A stretch of 64,000 bases of DNA from Akkermansia muciniphila (GCA_945900785.1 CAMDJM010000006.1:1-64000), one strand, 5' to 3'. Counted from the first letter of the stretch, positions 52,432 through 62,571 are shown. The notes: generated by a model not told the origin, from the letters alone. Translations and numbers: made by a program.

Positions 52432-53589
52432 ATGAAAAATGTCAGAATTGGTCTCGTCGGTTTGGGTAACATGGGGAAGGCACACCGTGCCAACCTGCGT
52501 GCCGGGAAAGTCAAAGGATTGCAGCTCACCGCGATCTGTGATCAGCCCGCCGGCTTGCCCGCCAGGGAGGACGGGGAGCACCAATTCACGGACTTCCAGG
52601 AAATGATCACCAGCGGCACCATTGACGCCGTGCTCATCGCCACGCCTCACTTTTTCCATACCACCATGGGTATCGCCGCCCTGGAAGCCGGGCTGCACGT
52701 GATGGTGGAAAAGCCGCTCTCGGTTTCCAAGTCGGACTGCGGGCGCCTGATCGCGGCGCACCAGGGAGGCCAGCAGGTCTTTGGAGCCATGTTCCAACTG
52801 CGCACGGATCCTCTCTATCAGCAACTCAAGAGCCTGATCGCCGAGGGGGAACTTGGGGAAATCCGCCGCATTCTTTGGGACTGCACGGACTGGTTCCGCA
52901 CCCACACCTATTTTGCCAGCGGTGGCTGGCGGGCCAGTTGGAAGGGCGAGGGCGGTGGCGTGCTGCTGAACCAGTGCCCCCACAATCTGGATCTCTATCA
53001 ATGGCTCTTTGGCATGCCGGATCAGGTGACCGGCTTCTGCCAGTTTGGCCGTTATCATGATATTGAGGTCGAGGACGACGTCACCGCCTACTTCCGTTAT
53101 GAAAATGGCAGCCATGCCAGCTTTATCACCAGCACCGGCGAGGCCCCGGGGAAAAACCTGCTGCAGATCACCGGCGAGAACGGTCTGCTCTCCGTCAATG
53201 GCCGCACCCTGACCTTCCAGCGCAACCGCCAGCCGATGTCCCAGTTCAGTTATGAATCCGGCGGCGGCTTTTCCAAACCCGAGAACTGGACGATCGAAAT
53301 CCCGGTCCCCGAAGGCTCCGCCAGCCACATTACAGTCCTGCAGAACTTTGCCGATGCCATCCTGAAAGACACCCCACTGATCGCTCCGGCCGCAGAAGGC
53401 ATCCGCTCGATTGAATTGGCCAACGCCATCCTGCTTTCCACCTGGAAAAACCGCCGCATCGATCTGCCCATGGATAGCGCCGAATACCAGGCAGAACTGA
53501 ATCACCGGATTAATACCAGCACCTTCGTCAAAAAGCCCCACACGCCCAAACACGCTGCTGCTGACGACTTTGCCAGGAGCTTCAAATAA
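52432..53589 (+). CDS. Gfo/Idh/MocA family oxidoreductase
   Basis: 385 residues. N-terminal Rossmann fold with IGLVGLGNMGKAHRANL, the VLIATPHFFHTTMGIAALEA and HVMVEKPLSVSKSDC segment with the catalytic EKP lysine, then the C-terminal alpha/beta domain with GGGVLLNQCPHNLDLYQWLF carrying the H/D pair. It oxidises or reduces a sugar or sugar derivative with NAD(P). It lacks a Tat signal and so is probably cytoplasmic. Single gene. Substrate unknown; 3-keto-glycoside metabolism is possible given the DUF1080 protein in the region. Confidence 0.93.
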   Translation: MKNVRIGLVGLGNMGKAHRANLRAGKVKGLQLTAICDQPAGLPAREDGEHQFTDFQEMITSGTIDAVLIATPHFFHTTMGIAALEAGLHVMVEKPLSVSKSDCGRLIAAHQGGQQVFGAMFQLRTDPLYQQLKSLIAEGELGEIRRILWDCTDWFRTHTYFASGGWRASWKGEGGGVLLNQCPHNLDLYQWLFGMPDQVTGFCQFGRYHDIEVEDDVTAYFRYENGSHASFITSTGEAPGKNLLQITGENGLLSVNGRTLTFQRNRQPMSQFSYESGGGFSKPENWTIEIPVPEGSASHITVLQNFADAILKDTPLIAPAAEGIRSIELANAILLSTWKNRRIDLPMDSAEYQAELNHRINTSTFVKKPHTPKHAAADDFARSFK

Positions 53590-53630
53590 GGAAGTAGCCT
53601 CCGGGCAGGACTGGCCTGGCCCCTGATCCC

Positions 53631-53966
53631 TCAGCACACGAAGATGGCCCCGTTTCTGGCATCAAGGCAGTGTTCCTTCAAGGCGGTGCGGGTGGCCTTG
53701 GACAGATACACCTTGATGCCCGCGATTTCGAAAATCTCGTGGGGCTTCATTTTATTGACCGGCTGCCAGAGCAGGCTGGCATAGGCCTGACCGGCCCGCT
53801 CGCCGCTGGCGAAACGCACGTAGTCCAACTGCGCGATGAGACCGAAGTTGCCGCCTTCCGTCTCCTCATGCCAATGCGTCAGGTGCGCCCGGAAGGCTCC
53901 CGTGGTGATGACTCCGCAACGCAATCGTTCCAGCATAGTAACGGGATTCTTCACCGCCCATTCCAT
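53631..53966 (-). CDS. Hypothetical protein
   Basis: 111 residues. It has an ordered alpha/beta pattern (AQLDYVRFASGERAGQAYAS, FEIAGIKVYLSKATRTALKE) and ends in DARNGAIFVC. No family is recognised. The frame is closed by clear stop and start codons and lies between an oxidoreductase and homoserine dehydrogenase on opposite strands. Moderately likely to be real. Confidence 0.6.
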   Translation of the reverse strand: MEWAVKNPVTMLERLRCGVITTGAFRAHLTHWHEETEGGNFGLIAQLDYVRFASGERAGQAYASLLWQPVNKMKPHEIFEIAGIKVYLSKATRTALKEHCLDARNGAIFVC

Positions 53967-54069
53967 GGGCGCAAGTGCGGGGGAGCCGGTCCCGCATGGG
54001 CCTGCCGGTCTGGCTGAACTCTCAACCTTAAACTCTCCACTTCTCCTTTAGGGTAAAAGACTTTGGGAA

Positions 54070-55389
54070 TCAATCCCTTGCCCGGAGCGACTCCACGCGC
54101 AGCAGCACCGGCTCAAGGATGACGCATTCCAATGCCGCGATGGCAGCGACGGCGCGCTTCATCTGGCCGAAGGTGGCGGTGTGCAGCATGATCATCAGAT
54201 CCGCATCCGACCCTGGATCCACTTCCGGCTGCTGCAGGGAGAGGATGCCGATGCCGTGCTCTGCGATGATGCCGGAGATGGAGGCAATCACCCCCGGCCG
54301 GTCATCCACGCGGAGCCGCAGGTAGTAGCGGCTGACGGTTTCATCCACCGGCAGGCAGGCCCCGTAGTGGCCCTGGGGGACAAATCCGTTGTTGGTCCCG
54401 GCTTCGTTGGTGAAGTTATCCACCGCATCCGCCAGATCGCTGATGACGGAACTGCTGGTGGCATTTTGCCCGGCTCCGCTGCCGTAGAACAGGGTTTCCC
54501 CCACAATGTCGCCGTAGACGGCCACCGCATTCATCACCCCGTGGACATTGGCCATGATGTTAGTCTGCGGGATCAGGCAGGGTTGCACCCGCACCTCAAT
54601 GTGATTGGTAGGATCCAGCCGGATCACCCCCAGGAGCTTGATCGCATATCCCATGCTCCGGGCAAATTTCAGGTCCGCCTGGGTGAGGTGCGTCACGCCT
54701 TCCACATGCACCTGCCCGGGTTTTACCCAGTCCCCGTAGCTCAGCCAGGCCAGGATGATGGCCTTGTGTCCGGCGTCCCAGCCATTCACATCCAGGGTGG
54801 GGTCGGATTCCGCATAACCCAGCGCCTGAGCCTCGCCCAGGGCCGCGCTGTAGCTCAGGCCAGCTTCGCTCATGCGGGTCAGGATGTAGTTGGTGGTGCC
54901 ATTGATGATGCCGTAGATCGCCTGGATGTGATTGCCGATCAGGGCTTCGCGCACCGCCTTGATGATCGGGATGCCACCGGCCACCGCCGCTTCAAAGTAG
55001 AGGGGAACGTCCTCCTGCTCGGCCAGGGCGATCAATTCATAACCATAAGTCGCCAGCAGCGCCTTGTTGCCGGTCACGACCGTTTTGCGGGCCAAAATCG
55101 CGGTTTTCACCAAATCGTAGGCTTCCGTCACTCCGCCGATCAATTCCACGATCACCGGGATCTCCGGATCTGCCACCAGTTCCCGCCAGTCCGTGGTCAG
55201 CATGCCTTCGGGGATGTCCATGCCGGCGTATTTTTCCGGGGAACGCACCGCGATCCGCTTCACCGCGATCCGGACGCCGGTGCGGTCGGTCAGGAGGTCG
55301 CCATTTTTCAGGAGATTCTTATACACCCCGGCCCCCACATTGCCGAGACCGGCCAGGCCTACAAAAACTGTCTTTGGTTCGCTGCTCAT
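54070..55389 (-). CDS. hom: Homoserine dehydrogenase
   Basis: 439 residues. Reduces aspartate semialdehyde to homoserine with NAD(P)H, the branch point to threonine, methionine and isoleucine. NAD loop GLAGLGNVGAGVY, VTGNKALLATYG, AAVAGGIPIIKAVREALIGN, GIINGTTNYILTRM, EAQALGYAESDPTLDVNGWD with the catalytic Asp/Lys region, and a C-terminal ACT domain (YLRLRVDDRPGVIASISGII) for threonine feedback. The ATG at 55389 is the family start; the upstream frame to 55446 is not used. Confidence 0.96.
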   Translation of the reverse strand: MSSEPKTVFVGLAGLGNVGAGVYKNLLKNGDLLTDRTGVRIAVKRIAVRSPEKYAGMDIPEGMLTTDWRELVADPEIPVIVELIGGVTEAYDLVKTAILARKTVVTGNKALLATYGYELIALAEQEDVPLYFEAAVAGGIPIIKAVREALIGNHIQAIYGIINGTTNYILTRMSEAGLSYSAALGEAQALGYAESDPTLDVNGWDAGHKAIILAWLSYGDWVKPGQVHVEGVTHLTQADLKFARSMGYAIKLLGVIRLDPTNHIEVRVQPCLIPQTNIMANVHGVMNAVAVYGDIVGETLFYGSGAGQNATSSSVISDLADAVDNFTNEAGTNNGFVPQGHYGACLPVDETVSRYYLRLRVDDRPGVIASISGIIAEHGIGILSLQQPEVDPGSDADLMIMLHTATFGQMKRAVAAIAALECVILEPVLLRVESLRARD

Positions 55390-55686
55390 GTTCTTTAAAT
55401 CAATCGGCCACACCTGCGGCAGGCCGCACCATGAACGGCCTCCCATGCCCGCACAAGCGGCCAGCGCCCAGGGCCTTCAGGTCCAGCCCGGTCTGCGGGA
55501 AAGGGAAACATTTTACGGGTTCAAGGCGCTCCTATTCTGGCGGGCGGCGTAAATCCGAACGAGGTCCCGCAATTCAGGCGGCCCACCATTGGAATGAAAA
55601 TTCATGCTGGAAATTTCTCCGAATCTCGCTTTGCTTGAATTTCCAGCATTCCAGGACCCATTACCCGACCGCTCCCAGAAACCCAC

Positions 55687-56727
55687 ATGACCAGTTCCCC
55701 GACGCAACAGGCTACCGCTGCCAATCTGCCCACCGTGGCTGAATGGAAAGCCATGGTGGCAAAATTCCAGGTCCCCTCCATCAATCGTGCGACCTTGCAG
55801 ATCATCACATCCATCCTTCCGCTCATCGGCGTTTGGGCGCTGATGTTTTATAGCCTGCAAGGGCCCTACATTTTCACCCTGCTGCTCGCCATCCTCGGCG
55901 GGCTTTTTGTGGTGCGTTGTTTTATTATTTTTCATGACTGTGGTCACGGTTCCTTCTTCAAGAGCAAGAAACTCAACGATATCACTGGATTCATCACCGG
56001 GGTGTTGACCTTCACGCCCTACTTCCACTGGCGTTGGGAGCACTCCCTGCATCACGCCTCCTGCGGTGATTTGGAGCGCCGCGGCGTGGGCGATATCTGG
56101 ACCATGACGGTTAAAGAATACAACGCTTCCAGCCCATGGCGGAAATTCGTCTACCGCACCGCGCGCAATCCCGTGGTGCTCTTCCTCATCGCACCTGTCT
56201 TTATTTTCATGATTTATCAGCGCCTCCCCAACCGGAAAGCCAGCCTGCGGGAAAAAATGTCCGTCCATTGGATGAATCTGGCAGTGTTCGCGCTGACCGC
56301 CCTGCTCATTTGGGCCTTTGGCTGGAAAGCTTGGTGCCTGATCCAAATCCCCATCACCATGGCCGCCGGAGCCTTCGGCGTCTGGATGTTCTACATCCAG
56401 CATCAATATGAAGACGTGTATTGGGAGCACCACGAAGAATGGGACTACACCGCCGCCGCGCTGCAAGGCAGTTCGTTTTACAAATTGCCCCGCATCCTCC
56501 AATGGTTCACGGGCAACATCGGCTTCCACCACATTCACCACCTCAGCCCTCGGATTCCGAATTACAACCTGGAGGCCTGTCATAATTCCCACGAGATCTT
56601 TAAATCTGTCCCCTCCATTACCATTCTCTCCAGCCTCCGCGCCCTGCGTCTGCGTCTCTGGGATGAAGACAACCGCCGCCTGATCGGATTCGACGACCTG
56701 CGGAAAATGAACGCCGTCACCGCTTAA
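55687..56727 (+). CDS. Fatty acid desaturase
   Basis: 346 residues, four or more membrane helices. The three histidine boxes are present: HDCGH at 83-87, HSLHH (EHSLHHASCGD) and HHIHH (GFHHIHHLSPRIP). It introduces a double bond into acyl lipids in the membrane with O2 and a di-iron centre. The pattern fits the omega-6/acyl-lipid type. Single gene; no electron-transfer partner is adjacent. Confidence 0.95.
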   Translation: MTSSPTQQATAANLPTVAEWKAMVAKFQVPSINRATLQIITSILPLIGVWALMFYSLQGPYIFTLLLAILGGLFVVRCFIIFHDCGHGSFFKSKKLNDITGFITGVLTFTPYFHWRWEHSLHHASCGDLERRGVGDIWTMTVKEYNASSPWRKFVYRTARNPVVLFLIAPVFIFMIYQRLPNRKASLREKMSVHWMNLAVFALTALLIWAFGWKAWCLIQIPITMAAGAFGVWMFYIQHQYEDVYWEHHEEWDYTAAALQGSSFYKLPRILQWFTGNIGFHHIHHLSPRIPNYNLEACHNSHEIFKSVPSITILSSLRALRLRLWDEDNRRLIGFDDLRKMNAVTA

Positions 56728-56758
56728 ATGAAAAGGATGCTGCGAATTGGCGCTCCAG

Positions 56759-58531
56759 TCAGACCAGTTGGGTGTCCACAAGGAACCGGTAGGTGCCGTT
56801 AAGTTGCAGCAGTTCTTCGTGGGTGCCGGATTCGACGATGCGGCCCTGGCTGAAGACAAGGATGCGGTCGGCGTGGCGGACGGTGCTGAGGCGGTGGGCG
56901 ATAACGAGGCTGGTGCGGCCTTGCATGAGGCGTTCCAAGGCTTCGTTGACGAGGCGCTCGCTCTCGGAGTCGAGCGCGGAGGTAGCTTCGTCGAGGAGCA
57001 GAATGCGTGGATCTGCGAGGATGGCGCGGGCGATGGCAATGCGCTGGCGCTGCCCTCCCGAGAGCTTGGTGCCACGCGGACCGACCATGGTTTCAAAGCC
57101 TTCCGGCAGGTCCACGATGTAGTCGTAGGCATTGGCGAGCCGTGCAGCATCCTGGATTTCGTCCAAGCTGGATCCGGGTTTGCCGTAAGCGATATTTTCC
57201 ATGATAGTGCCGCCAAAAAGGAGGACTTCCTGGGGGACGATTGCAATCTGGGAGCGCAGGGCTTGGAGGGATAACCCGGCAGCGGGTTGACCATCAAAGA
57301 GAATTTGGCCGGCCTCGGGATCATTGAAGCCGAGGATGAGGGAGAAGACGGTGGATTTGCCAGCGCCGGAAGGGCCGACGAGGGCGATGCGTTGGCCGGG
57401 ATCGGCTTGGAAGCTGAGGGCATGCAGGATTTGGGCTTCCGGACGGGACGGGTAGCGGAAGGCGATGTTTTCAAAAGCCAGGGCTCCTTTGAGAGTGACG
57501 TCAGGCGCGCCGTCGGTGCGCTCGGGCGGGGTGTGGAGCAGTTCGCGCAGGCGCTCGGTGGCCCCGGCGGTTTGTTGGAACTGCGAGATGATCTCGGGGA
57601 AGGAGCCGAGGGAGGCCCCAACGAAGATGGAGAAGAGAATGAAGGAGACGAAGTTGGTGCCATTGATATCACCATGGGCCAACATGCGCGCCCCATACCA
57701 GGCGACAAAAGCGATAGTGCCGAAGAGGGCAAAGATGATGAAGGAAAGAAAGGCGGCGCGGGATTTTGCCCCGCGCATGGTGACGCCAAAGAATCGTTCA
57801 AGGGCCGACCCATAACGGGTCAGTTCGAAAGGTTCGTTGGTGAAGGATTTGACATCGGCGATGCCCTGGACGGTTTCTTCAATCACGGTGCCGGCTTCTG
57901 CCAGGGAGTCCTGGGCGGCCTTGGAGAATCCCCGGACCTTGCGTCCAAAGAAAGCGATCGCCAGGACGACGAAGGGAACGCTGCCGAGCATGATGAGGGA
58001 GAGTTTCCATGAGGCGATGAAGATAAAACTGAGTCCACCCACGAGGATAACGCTCTGCCGGACGGCCTGCGGAACGGTGGTGAGCAGGGTCTCGCGGACC
58101 ACGCCAAGATCCGCCGCCACCCGGTTGCTGAGCGCTCCGGCGCGTTGCTCCTGAAAGAAGGGCATGGGCAACCGGACGAGATGACTGAAGAGATCGCGGC
58201 GCAGGCGGTTCAGGGCGGATTCACCGGCGTAGGTAAAACCCTGGACCCGCCAGAAGGCGACAAAGGCCTGCAGGGCGAGGACTCCGATGAGCTGGAGCAC
58301 GACCTGGTTGGACTTTGCCAGGATGGCCGTGGGATCCACACCGGTGTGCAGGGCGTCGGTGGGGTTGCCGATCAGTTCCTTGAGAAACCAAGGGAAGGCG
58401 AGGGAGAGGATGGCCGTGAAAAACAAGGCCAGCATGGAGGGGATGAAAACGGCCTTTTCCTGCATCAGATAGCCCAGAATCCAACGGTGGGAGGAAACGG
58501 GACGGGAAGGGGGGACAGGATTCGGGAGCAT
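56759..58531 (-). CDS. ABC exporter half-transporter, MsbA-like
   Basis: 590 residues. Six-helix membrane domain (about 20-320: YLMQEKAVFIPSMLALFFTA, VILVGGLSFIFIASWKLSLI), then an ATPase with Walker A GPSGAGKSTVFSL, the Q-loop IAIVPQEVLLFGG, signature LSGGQRQRIAIARA and Walker B ILLLDEATSALDSE. Works as a homodimer; likely a lipid or lipid-linked substrate by similarity to MsbA. The start at 58531 is the ATG at the family start; the frame is open to 58684. It lies 56 bases after the endonuclease/exonuclease/phosphatase gene on the same strand. Confidence 0.93.
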   Translation of the reverse strand: MLPNPVPPSRPVSSHRWILGYLMQEKAVFIPSMLALFFTAILSLAFPWFLKELIGNPTDALHTGVDPTAILAKSNQVVLQLIGVLALQAFVAFWRVQGFTYAGESALNRLRRDLFSHLVRLPMPFFQEQRAGALSNRVAADLGVVRETLLTTVPQAVRQSVILVGGLSFIFIASWKLSLIMLGSVPFVVLAIAFFGRKVRGFSKAAQDSLAEAGTVIEETVQGIADVKSFTNEPFELTRYGSALERFFGVTMRGAKSRAAFLSFIIFALFGTIAFVAWYGARMLAHGDINGTNFVSFILFSIFVGASLGSFPEIISQFQQTAGATERLRELLHTPPERTDGAPDVTLKGALAFENIAFRYPSRPEAQILHALSFQADPGQRIALVGPSGAGKSTVFSLILGFNDPEAGQILFDGQPAAGLSLQALRSQIAIVPQEVLLFGGTIMENIAYGKPGSSLDEIQDAARLANAYDYIVDLPEGFETMVGPRGTKLSGGQRQRIAIARAILADPRILLLDEATSALDSESERLVNEALERLMQGRTSLVIAHRLSTVRHADRILVFSQGRIVESGTHEELLQLNGTYRFLVDTQLV

Positions 58532-58587
58532 GAGCCGACCCTGCGGGCAGCCACTGCTGCCGTCAATGGCCCGGGCACCAGGGGCGG

Positions 58588-59601
58588 CTACTTCATCACG
58601 AAATCGCCCACCACCATGCGATGGTCGGAGTGCAGGGTTTTCACGGTGCAGGCGCGGATGGGAATGAGCCGGGCATTGCCCCACAGGTGGTCAATGCGCA
58701 GCATGGGGGACTGGTTGGGATAGGTATCCGGCCAGCCGGTGCCGGCGGCGGCGATGGCGTCGGTATATCCCGCCGTGGAAAGCAGACGGAAAATGGAGTC
58801 GCCCGCCGGCGCATTGAAATCGCCCCCGATCAGGGCCGGACGCTGGGCGTTCATCATGGTCTGCACGGTAAGGAGCTGCTGCAGCTCATTGCGGTGGGTC
58901 ACCCGGTTCAGGGCGTGCTTGTAAAGCGTCTCGCGCTTGTAAAGCCTCACATCTTTTTCCGCTCCATGGAGGTGCACAGAGGTGACGTCGAGCATGGAGC
59001 CATCCTCAAACTGGATCGTGGCGGACACCATATGGGGCAGGGCTCCAATGCCCCGCCGCACCAACTTGCCCCGGCTGATGATGCCGCATTCCCAACTGCC
59101 CACGGCATGATCGTCAGGATTGCCGCCGTAGAGTTCCTGGGCGACCTGCCGGAGCACGGCAGGCTGGGCCGTTTCCTGAAAAAGGACGACATCCGGCTGC
59201 CATGGGATCACTTCCCGCACGGAGGCAGGATTGAAAAACCCCACCTTGCAATTCAGGGTGATGATGCGCCGGACTTTGGCCCCATCGGGCGCGGCGGCGG
59301 GCATGCCGTGTTCCGGGGCCGCTTTCCAAAACTGACGAAGCAGGGGGCGGGTCTCGTCTGAAAACCCCAGCACCGTAAGCAGCCAAAGTCCCGCGATGCC
59401 GAGGGCAAAGCGCTGCCGGGTAAAGATCCACGCCCCGCCGGCCATCAGCAGCCCGAGCAGGCCCCAGGCCCAAAAGGGAAAGACCGTCAGGGCCGCCAGT
59501 TTGTCCCAGCGCCGTGCATAGCTGATGAAAATCACAATATGCAGCAACAGCGCCCCCCATGGCAGCAGGCTGTGCAACGTAAAAAACCAAAGTCGACGCA
59601 T
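58588..59601 (-). CDS. Membrane-anchored endonuclease/exonuclease/phosphatase family protein
   Basis: 337 residues. Two or three N-terminal membrane helices (about 5-85: HSLLPWGALLLHIVIFISYA, AWGLLGLLMAGGAWIFT) are followed by an EEP domain: ITLNCKVGF, DVVLFQETAQP with the metal glutamate, DVTSVHLHGAEK, ALIGGDFNAPAGDSIFRLLS and HSDHRMVVGDF with the catalytic histidine. Members hydrolyse phosphodiesters of nucleic acids or phospholipids; the membrane anchor favours a lipid or extracellular DNA. It precedes the ABC exporter gene in the same direction. Confidence 0.9.
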   Translation of the reverse strand: MRRLWFFTLHSLLPWGALLLHIVIFISYARRWDKLAALTVFPFWAWGLLGLLMAGGAWIFTRQRFALGIAGLWLLTVLGFSDETRPLLRQFWKAAPEHGMPAAAPDGAKVRRIITLNCKVGFFNPASVREVIPWQPDVVLFQETAQPAVLRQVAQELYGGNPDDHAVGSWECGIISRGKLVRRGIGALPHMVSATIQFEDGSMLDVTSVHLHGAEKDVRLYKRETLYKHALNRVTHRNELQQLLTVQTMMNAQRPALIGGDFNAPAGDSIFRLLSTAGYTDAIAAAGTGWPDTYPNQSPMLRIDHLWGNARLIPIRACTVKTLHSDHRMVVGDFVMK

Positions 59602-59711
59602 GAATCCGGATGTTCCACCCAGCAGCCGGAGGGCGCACCCGGAAATCACAAAAAAGTCCTGAACCCTGGTGAGGACCGGATGCAGGACCCCATCGCTGCC
59701 ATCCTGGCCGC

Positions 59712-60434
59712 TCAGGGAGCCTGAAGAGGATCCACTGGCCCAGCCTCAGCCAGCATGGCCCGGGATGCTTGAAACGCCTTCCAGCAATTCAGCAAAAGAA
59801 ACCCAGCCAACAGGGCGGAATAGACACTCTCCAAGTAAATCAAGGCCAGCGCGATCAGAGCCACCCCGCCTACCAGGCCAATTCCCGTCGCAATGAGCAG
59901 TGCTTTGGGATAGCCCAGACGATACCACAGCAAAGCCTGCAGGATCTGACCACCATCCATCGGGTAGATCGGCAGCAAATTGAAGATCAGCAGCACCAGA
60001 TTGATCTGAAAGAGAACATAAACAAAGGTCACCGTATCCGGCCCGGCGCTTTCCGGCAGGCCGTAGTGCAGCAGCAGCCACAGGACGGGCACCAGCGCCA
60101 CATTCACCAAAGGGCCCGCCGCGATGCTCCATAAAAATGCCCCTGGCCGTCGTGGTGCATTGATGTAGGCGATGCCGCCAAAGGGCCAGAGCAGAATATT
60201 CTCCGCCCGCCCGCCCACCGAGCGGCTGGCAAAGGCATGGCCAAACTCGTGCAGCAACACCATGGCAAACAGCGCCAGATATTCAAAAACCGCAAAAGCC
60301 ACCAGATCATAAGTTTCCCGGTTCCTCTGAATCTGCCACAGGGCCACCAGAAGCCAGGACCAATGCAGCGAAACCTGAATGCCTTTAAAGCGGAACAGCG
60401 GAAAAGCGCCCTGCTGGGGATGGGGGGTCGTCAT
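59712..60434 (-). CDS. M50-type site-2 protease family membrane protein
   Basis: 240 residues, five or six membrane helices. Zinc site HEFGH at residues 62-66 (VLLHEFGHAFASR) and the second motif NLLPIYPMDGGQ supplying the metal aspartate. Short members like this cleave proteins within the membrane and often regulate sigma factors or sporulation-like processes. The ATG at 60434 precedes the first helix; the upstream open frame to 60683 is shadow. Substrate unknown. Confidence 0.9.
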   Translation of the reverse strand: MTTPHPQQGAFPLFRFKGIQVSLHWSWLLVALWQIQRNRETYDLVAFAVFEYLALFAMVLLHEFGHAFASRSVGGRAENILLWPFGGIAYINAPRRPGAFLWSIAAGPLVNVALVPVLWLLLHYGLPESAGPDTVTFVYVLFQINLVLLIFNLLPIYPMDGGQILQALLWYRLGYPKALLIATGIGLVGGVALIALALIYLESVYSALLAGFLLLNCWKAFQASRAMLAEAGPVDPLQAP

Positions 60435-60573
60435 GCCTCGAGCATCCCTGCCTTTTCCGCCAGTGCAATGGCTCAGCTCACCTTCACCAGCCAAGCAGGG
60501 AGGCTTCGGTGGGACCCATTGCTGGGGAGGGCAAAAAGCGCTGGTTCCGGGCCATCGTCCGGCCGGGTCTTTT

Positions 60574-61200
60574 TTAAACCGCGTCTTCCGGAACCCAGCC
60601 CGCTGCTTTCTCCAAAAACGCACCGTGCTGATCGGGATGGTATTGGATGGAGTGAAATCCGGCCTGCGCGCCGCCGGCCACATTCAGCGGCATGTCGTCC
60701 ATGTAGGCGATGCGCTCTGGCGGGTAGGGTAGCTTTTCCAAGGCGGCGCGGTAGAAGGCGCTGTCCGGCTTCATGGCTCCGAGGCGCCAGGAATAAAATC
60801 CGCCATCGAAGCGGGCAAAGTCTGGATACTGTTCAAAAACCCAGGTTTCGTGCCAAAGGCTGATGTTGGAAAAGAGGTAAACCGGCACCTTGCCGAAGAG
60901 CTGATGGGCAAAGTCCCACATGGCTTGGTTTGGCGTAAAAATGTCGCTAAAGTGTTGTCTGAAAACAGCTTCTGGTGCAGTGAACCCGATGTCCCGACGG
61001 ATGGCTTTGCTGAATTCCTCCGATGATACCGCGCCGGTTTCGTGCCGGTGCTGCCAGCCATCGAGAATCGCGCGGATCTCCGGAGCCGCGAGGGCGCTAT
61101 GCTCCGCCATGCCGGCGGCCGCCCGGTTGAAGTCAAATTTCAGCAGCACATTGCCAATGTCGAAAAGGACCGCCTGAGGAGGGAGAGGGGAAGAAGTCAT
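60574..61200 (-). CDS. HAD family hydrolase
   Basis: 208 residues. Motif 1 AVLFDIGNVLLKFDFN with the nucleophile Asp, motif 2 serine/threonine in LFSNIS, motif 3 lysine in GAMKPDSAFYRAAL, and motif 4 IAYMDDMPLNVAGG. The helical cap is inserted after motif 1. Dephosphorylates a small phosphorylated metabolite; the IDG-x-V subclass is similar to YihX-type sugar phosphatases. The ATG at 61200 is at the family start. Confidence 0.92.
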   Translation of the reverse strand: MTSSPLPPQAVLFDIGNVLLKFDFNRAAAGMAEHSALAAPEIRAILDGWQHRHETGAVSSEEFSKAIRRDIGFTAPEAVFRQHFSDIFTPNQAMWDFAHQLFGKVPVYLFSNISLWHETWVFEQYPDFARFDGGFYSWRLGAMKPDSAFYRAALEKLPYPPERIAYMDDMPLNVAGGAQAGFHSIQYHPDQHGAFLEKAAGWVPEDAV

Positions 61201-61449
61201 GGGAAAATGAAAGAAATCGCCCCGCACCAAGCACCGCCCCGCCCTGTCAGCCACTGGAATTTTCGCCCGCGAAAAAGAAACCGGCCGAACCTGATTCAGA
61301 ACCGGGCCCGCCGGCTGATGGACCCGATCTGGCGAACTCAGACAACCTTCATCGGCGTGAAAACCTATAGTAATCCCTTGGTTATTAACGGCATTTCCAG
61401 ATCACCCAAGTGTTGCCCGCCGGGAATATCCTGATCCCTTGCCACCTGA

Positions 61450-62571
61450 TCAGGGGGACTCCAGTCCCGCCAGCACTTCCCGGGCAATGTGGATCGCCCC
61501 GTCGGGCCGGCGGTTTTGCGCCATGGCCACCCGCATGGCTGCCAGTCGGCCATCGGACACCATCGCCGCAAGGAGAGCACCGGTTTCTTCCGGCACCATG
61601 GAACGGCACCCGCAGCCCATCCGCTCCAGTAGCTCTGCGTTCCCCTCCTCCTGGCCGGGAATGATGTAGTTCACCACCACCGGAACGCCTGCCGCGAAGC
61701 ACTCGTGCACCGTGGCTCCGCCCGCCTTGGAGATCACCACATCGTGCGTCATCAGCAACTGCGGCACCTCACGGGTCCAGCCAATCCGCTTGACGCAAAC
61801 TCCGGGAAAAGCCTGCTCCATCTCCTGAACCACAGGACTTAAGCGCGCCTCATTACGTCCCATCACCACCGTCAAAACCGCACCAGCCGACAGATTCGGC
61901 AGCAGCCCCTGCAGGGTCAGCCGCACATGCCGGCGGGTGGTGCCTGCAAAATAAAGCACCCGCAGGGAACCTGGATCAAAGGCCGTCTCCCGGGCCGGAA
62001 AATCCGAAAAACCCGGTGCCACCGGAAACCCGCTCACCTCCACCGGCACTTCGGCCGCCAACTCCTCGCAGGCCACTGTTCGGCTGAACGGGTCGGTGAC
62101 AAACAAGCGGTCCACTTTGACCCGCAGCCAGATCGGATGGATCGTGATGGAGTCCGTTACTGCCATCAAAAGCCGCTGTGGCCGGGGCACCTCAGGGCTG
62201 AGTGCCCGGAAAAAATACGGATAAACCGGATACGTCACCACCACCACGGCTGGCCGGTGTTCCCGCAGCCGCCGTTCCAAGGCCCGGCCTACCCCCACAA
62301 AATGGTCCCACCAAAGATTCGTAAAATCCCCGTTTTTGCTCTGATGGAACAACAAACTCCACAAGGCTGGCAGGTGCGTGATCATCTGACGGTAGCACCA
62401 CTTGTAAAAGGCCCCGGTCACCGGGGCCGCATCTTCGAATAAATCCACCACCAGGGGCGACACCTGCCCGCCCGATTCCCGGTGCAGCGCCTCCGCCATG
62501 CTGCGGGCCGCTGAATTGTGGCCATCGCCAAAACCAGCCGTCAAAATCAAAATAGAAGCAGAATCAGCCAT
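61450..62571 (-). CDS. Glycosyltransferase family 28, MGDG synthase/processive diacylglycerol glucosyltransferase-like
   Basis: 373 residues. The N-terminal LILTAGFGDGHNSAARSMAE is the MGDG synthase-type lipid-binding loop (GxGH). The C-terminal nucleotide-sugar site shows VVISKAGGATVHECFAAGVP and the VVNYIIPGQEEGNAELLER block. It transfers a sugar from UDP-sugar to diacylglycerol at the membrane. The ATG at 62571 starts the family. Single gene. Confidence 0.93.
   Translation of the reverse strand: MADSASILILTAGFGDGHNSAARSMAEALHRESGGQVSPLVVDLFEDAAPVTGAFYKWCYRQMITHLPALWSLLFHQSKNGDFTNLWWDHFVGVGRALERRLREHRPAVVVVTYPVYPYFFRALSPEVPRPQRLLMAVTDSITIHPIWLRVKVDRLFVTDPFSRTVACEELAAEVPVEVSGFPVAPGFSDFPARETAFDPGSLRVLYFAGTTRRHVRLTLQGLLPNLSAGAVLTVVMGRNEARLSPVVQEMEQAFPGVCVKRIGWTREVPQLLMTHDVVISKAGGATVHECFAAGVPVVVNYIIPGQEEGNAELLERMGCGCRSMVPEETGALLAAMVSDGRLAAMRVAMAQNRRPDGAIHIAREVLAGLESP

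Noticed and set aside
55513-57813. Long open frame of 766 codons on the minus strand across the desaturase and ABC genes
   Set aside because: It is antisense to the desaturase with its histidine boxes and out of frame with the ABC ATPase motifs; composition is Ser/Pro/Ala-rich shadow.
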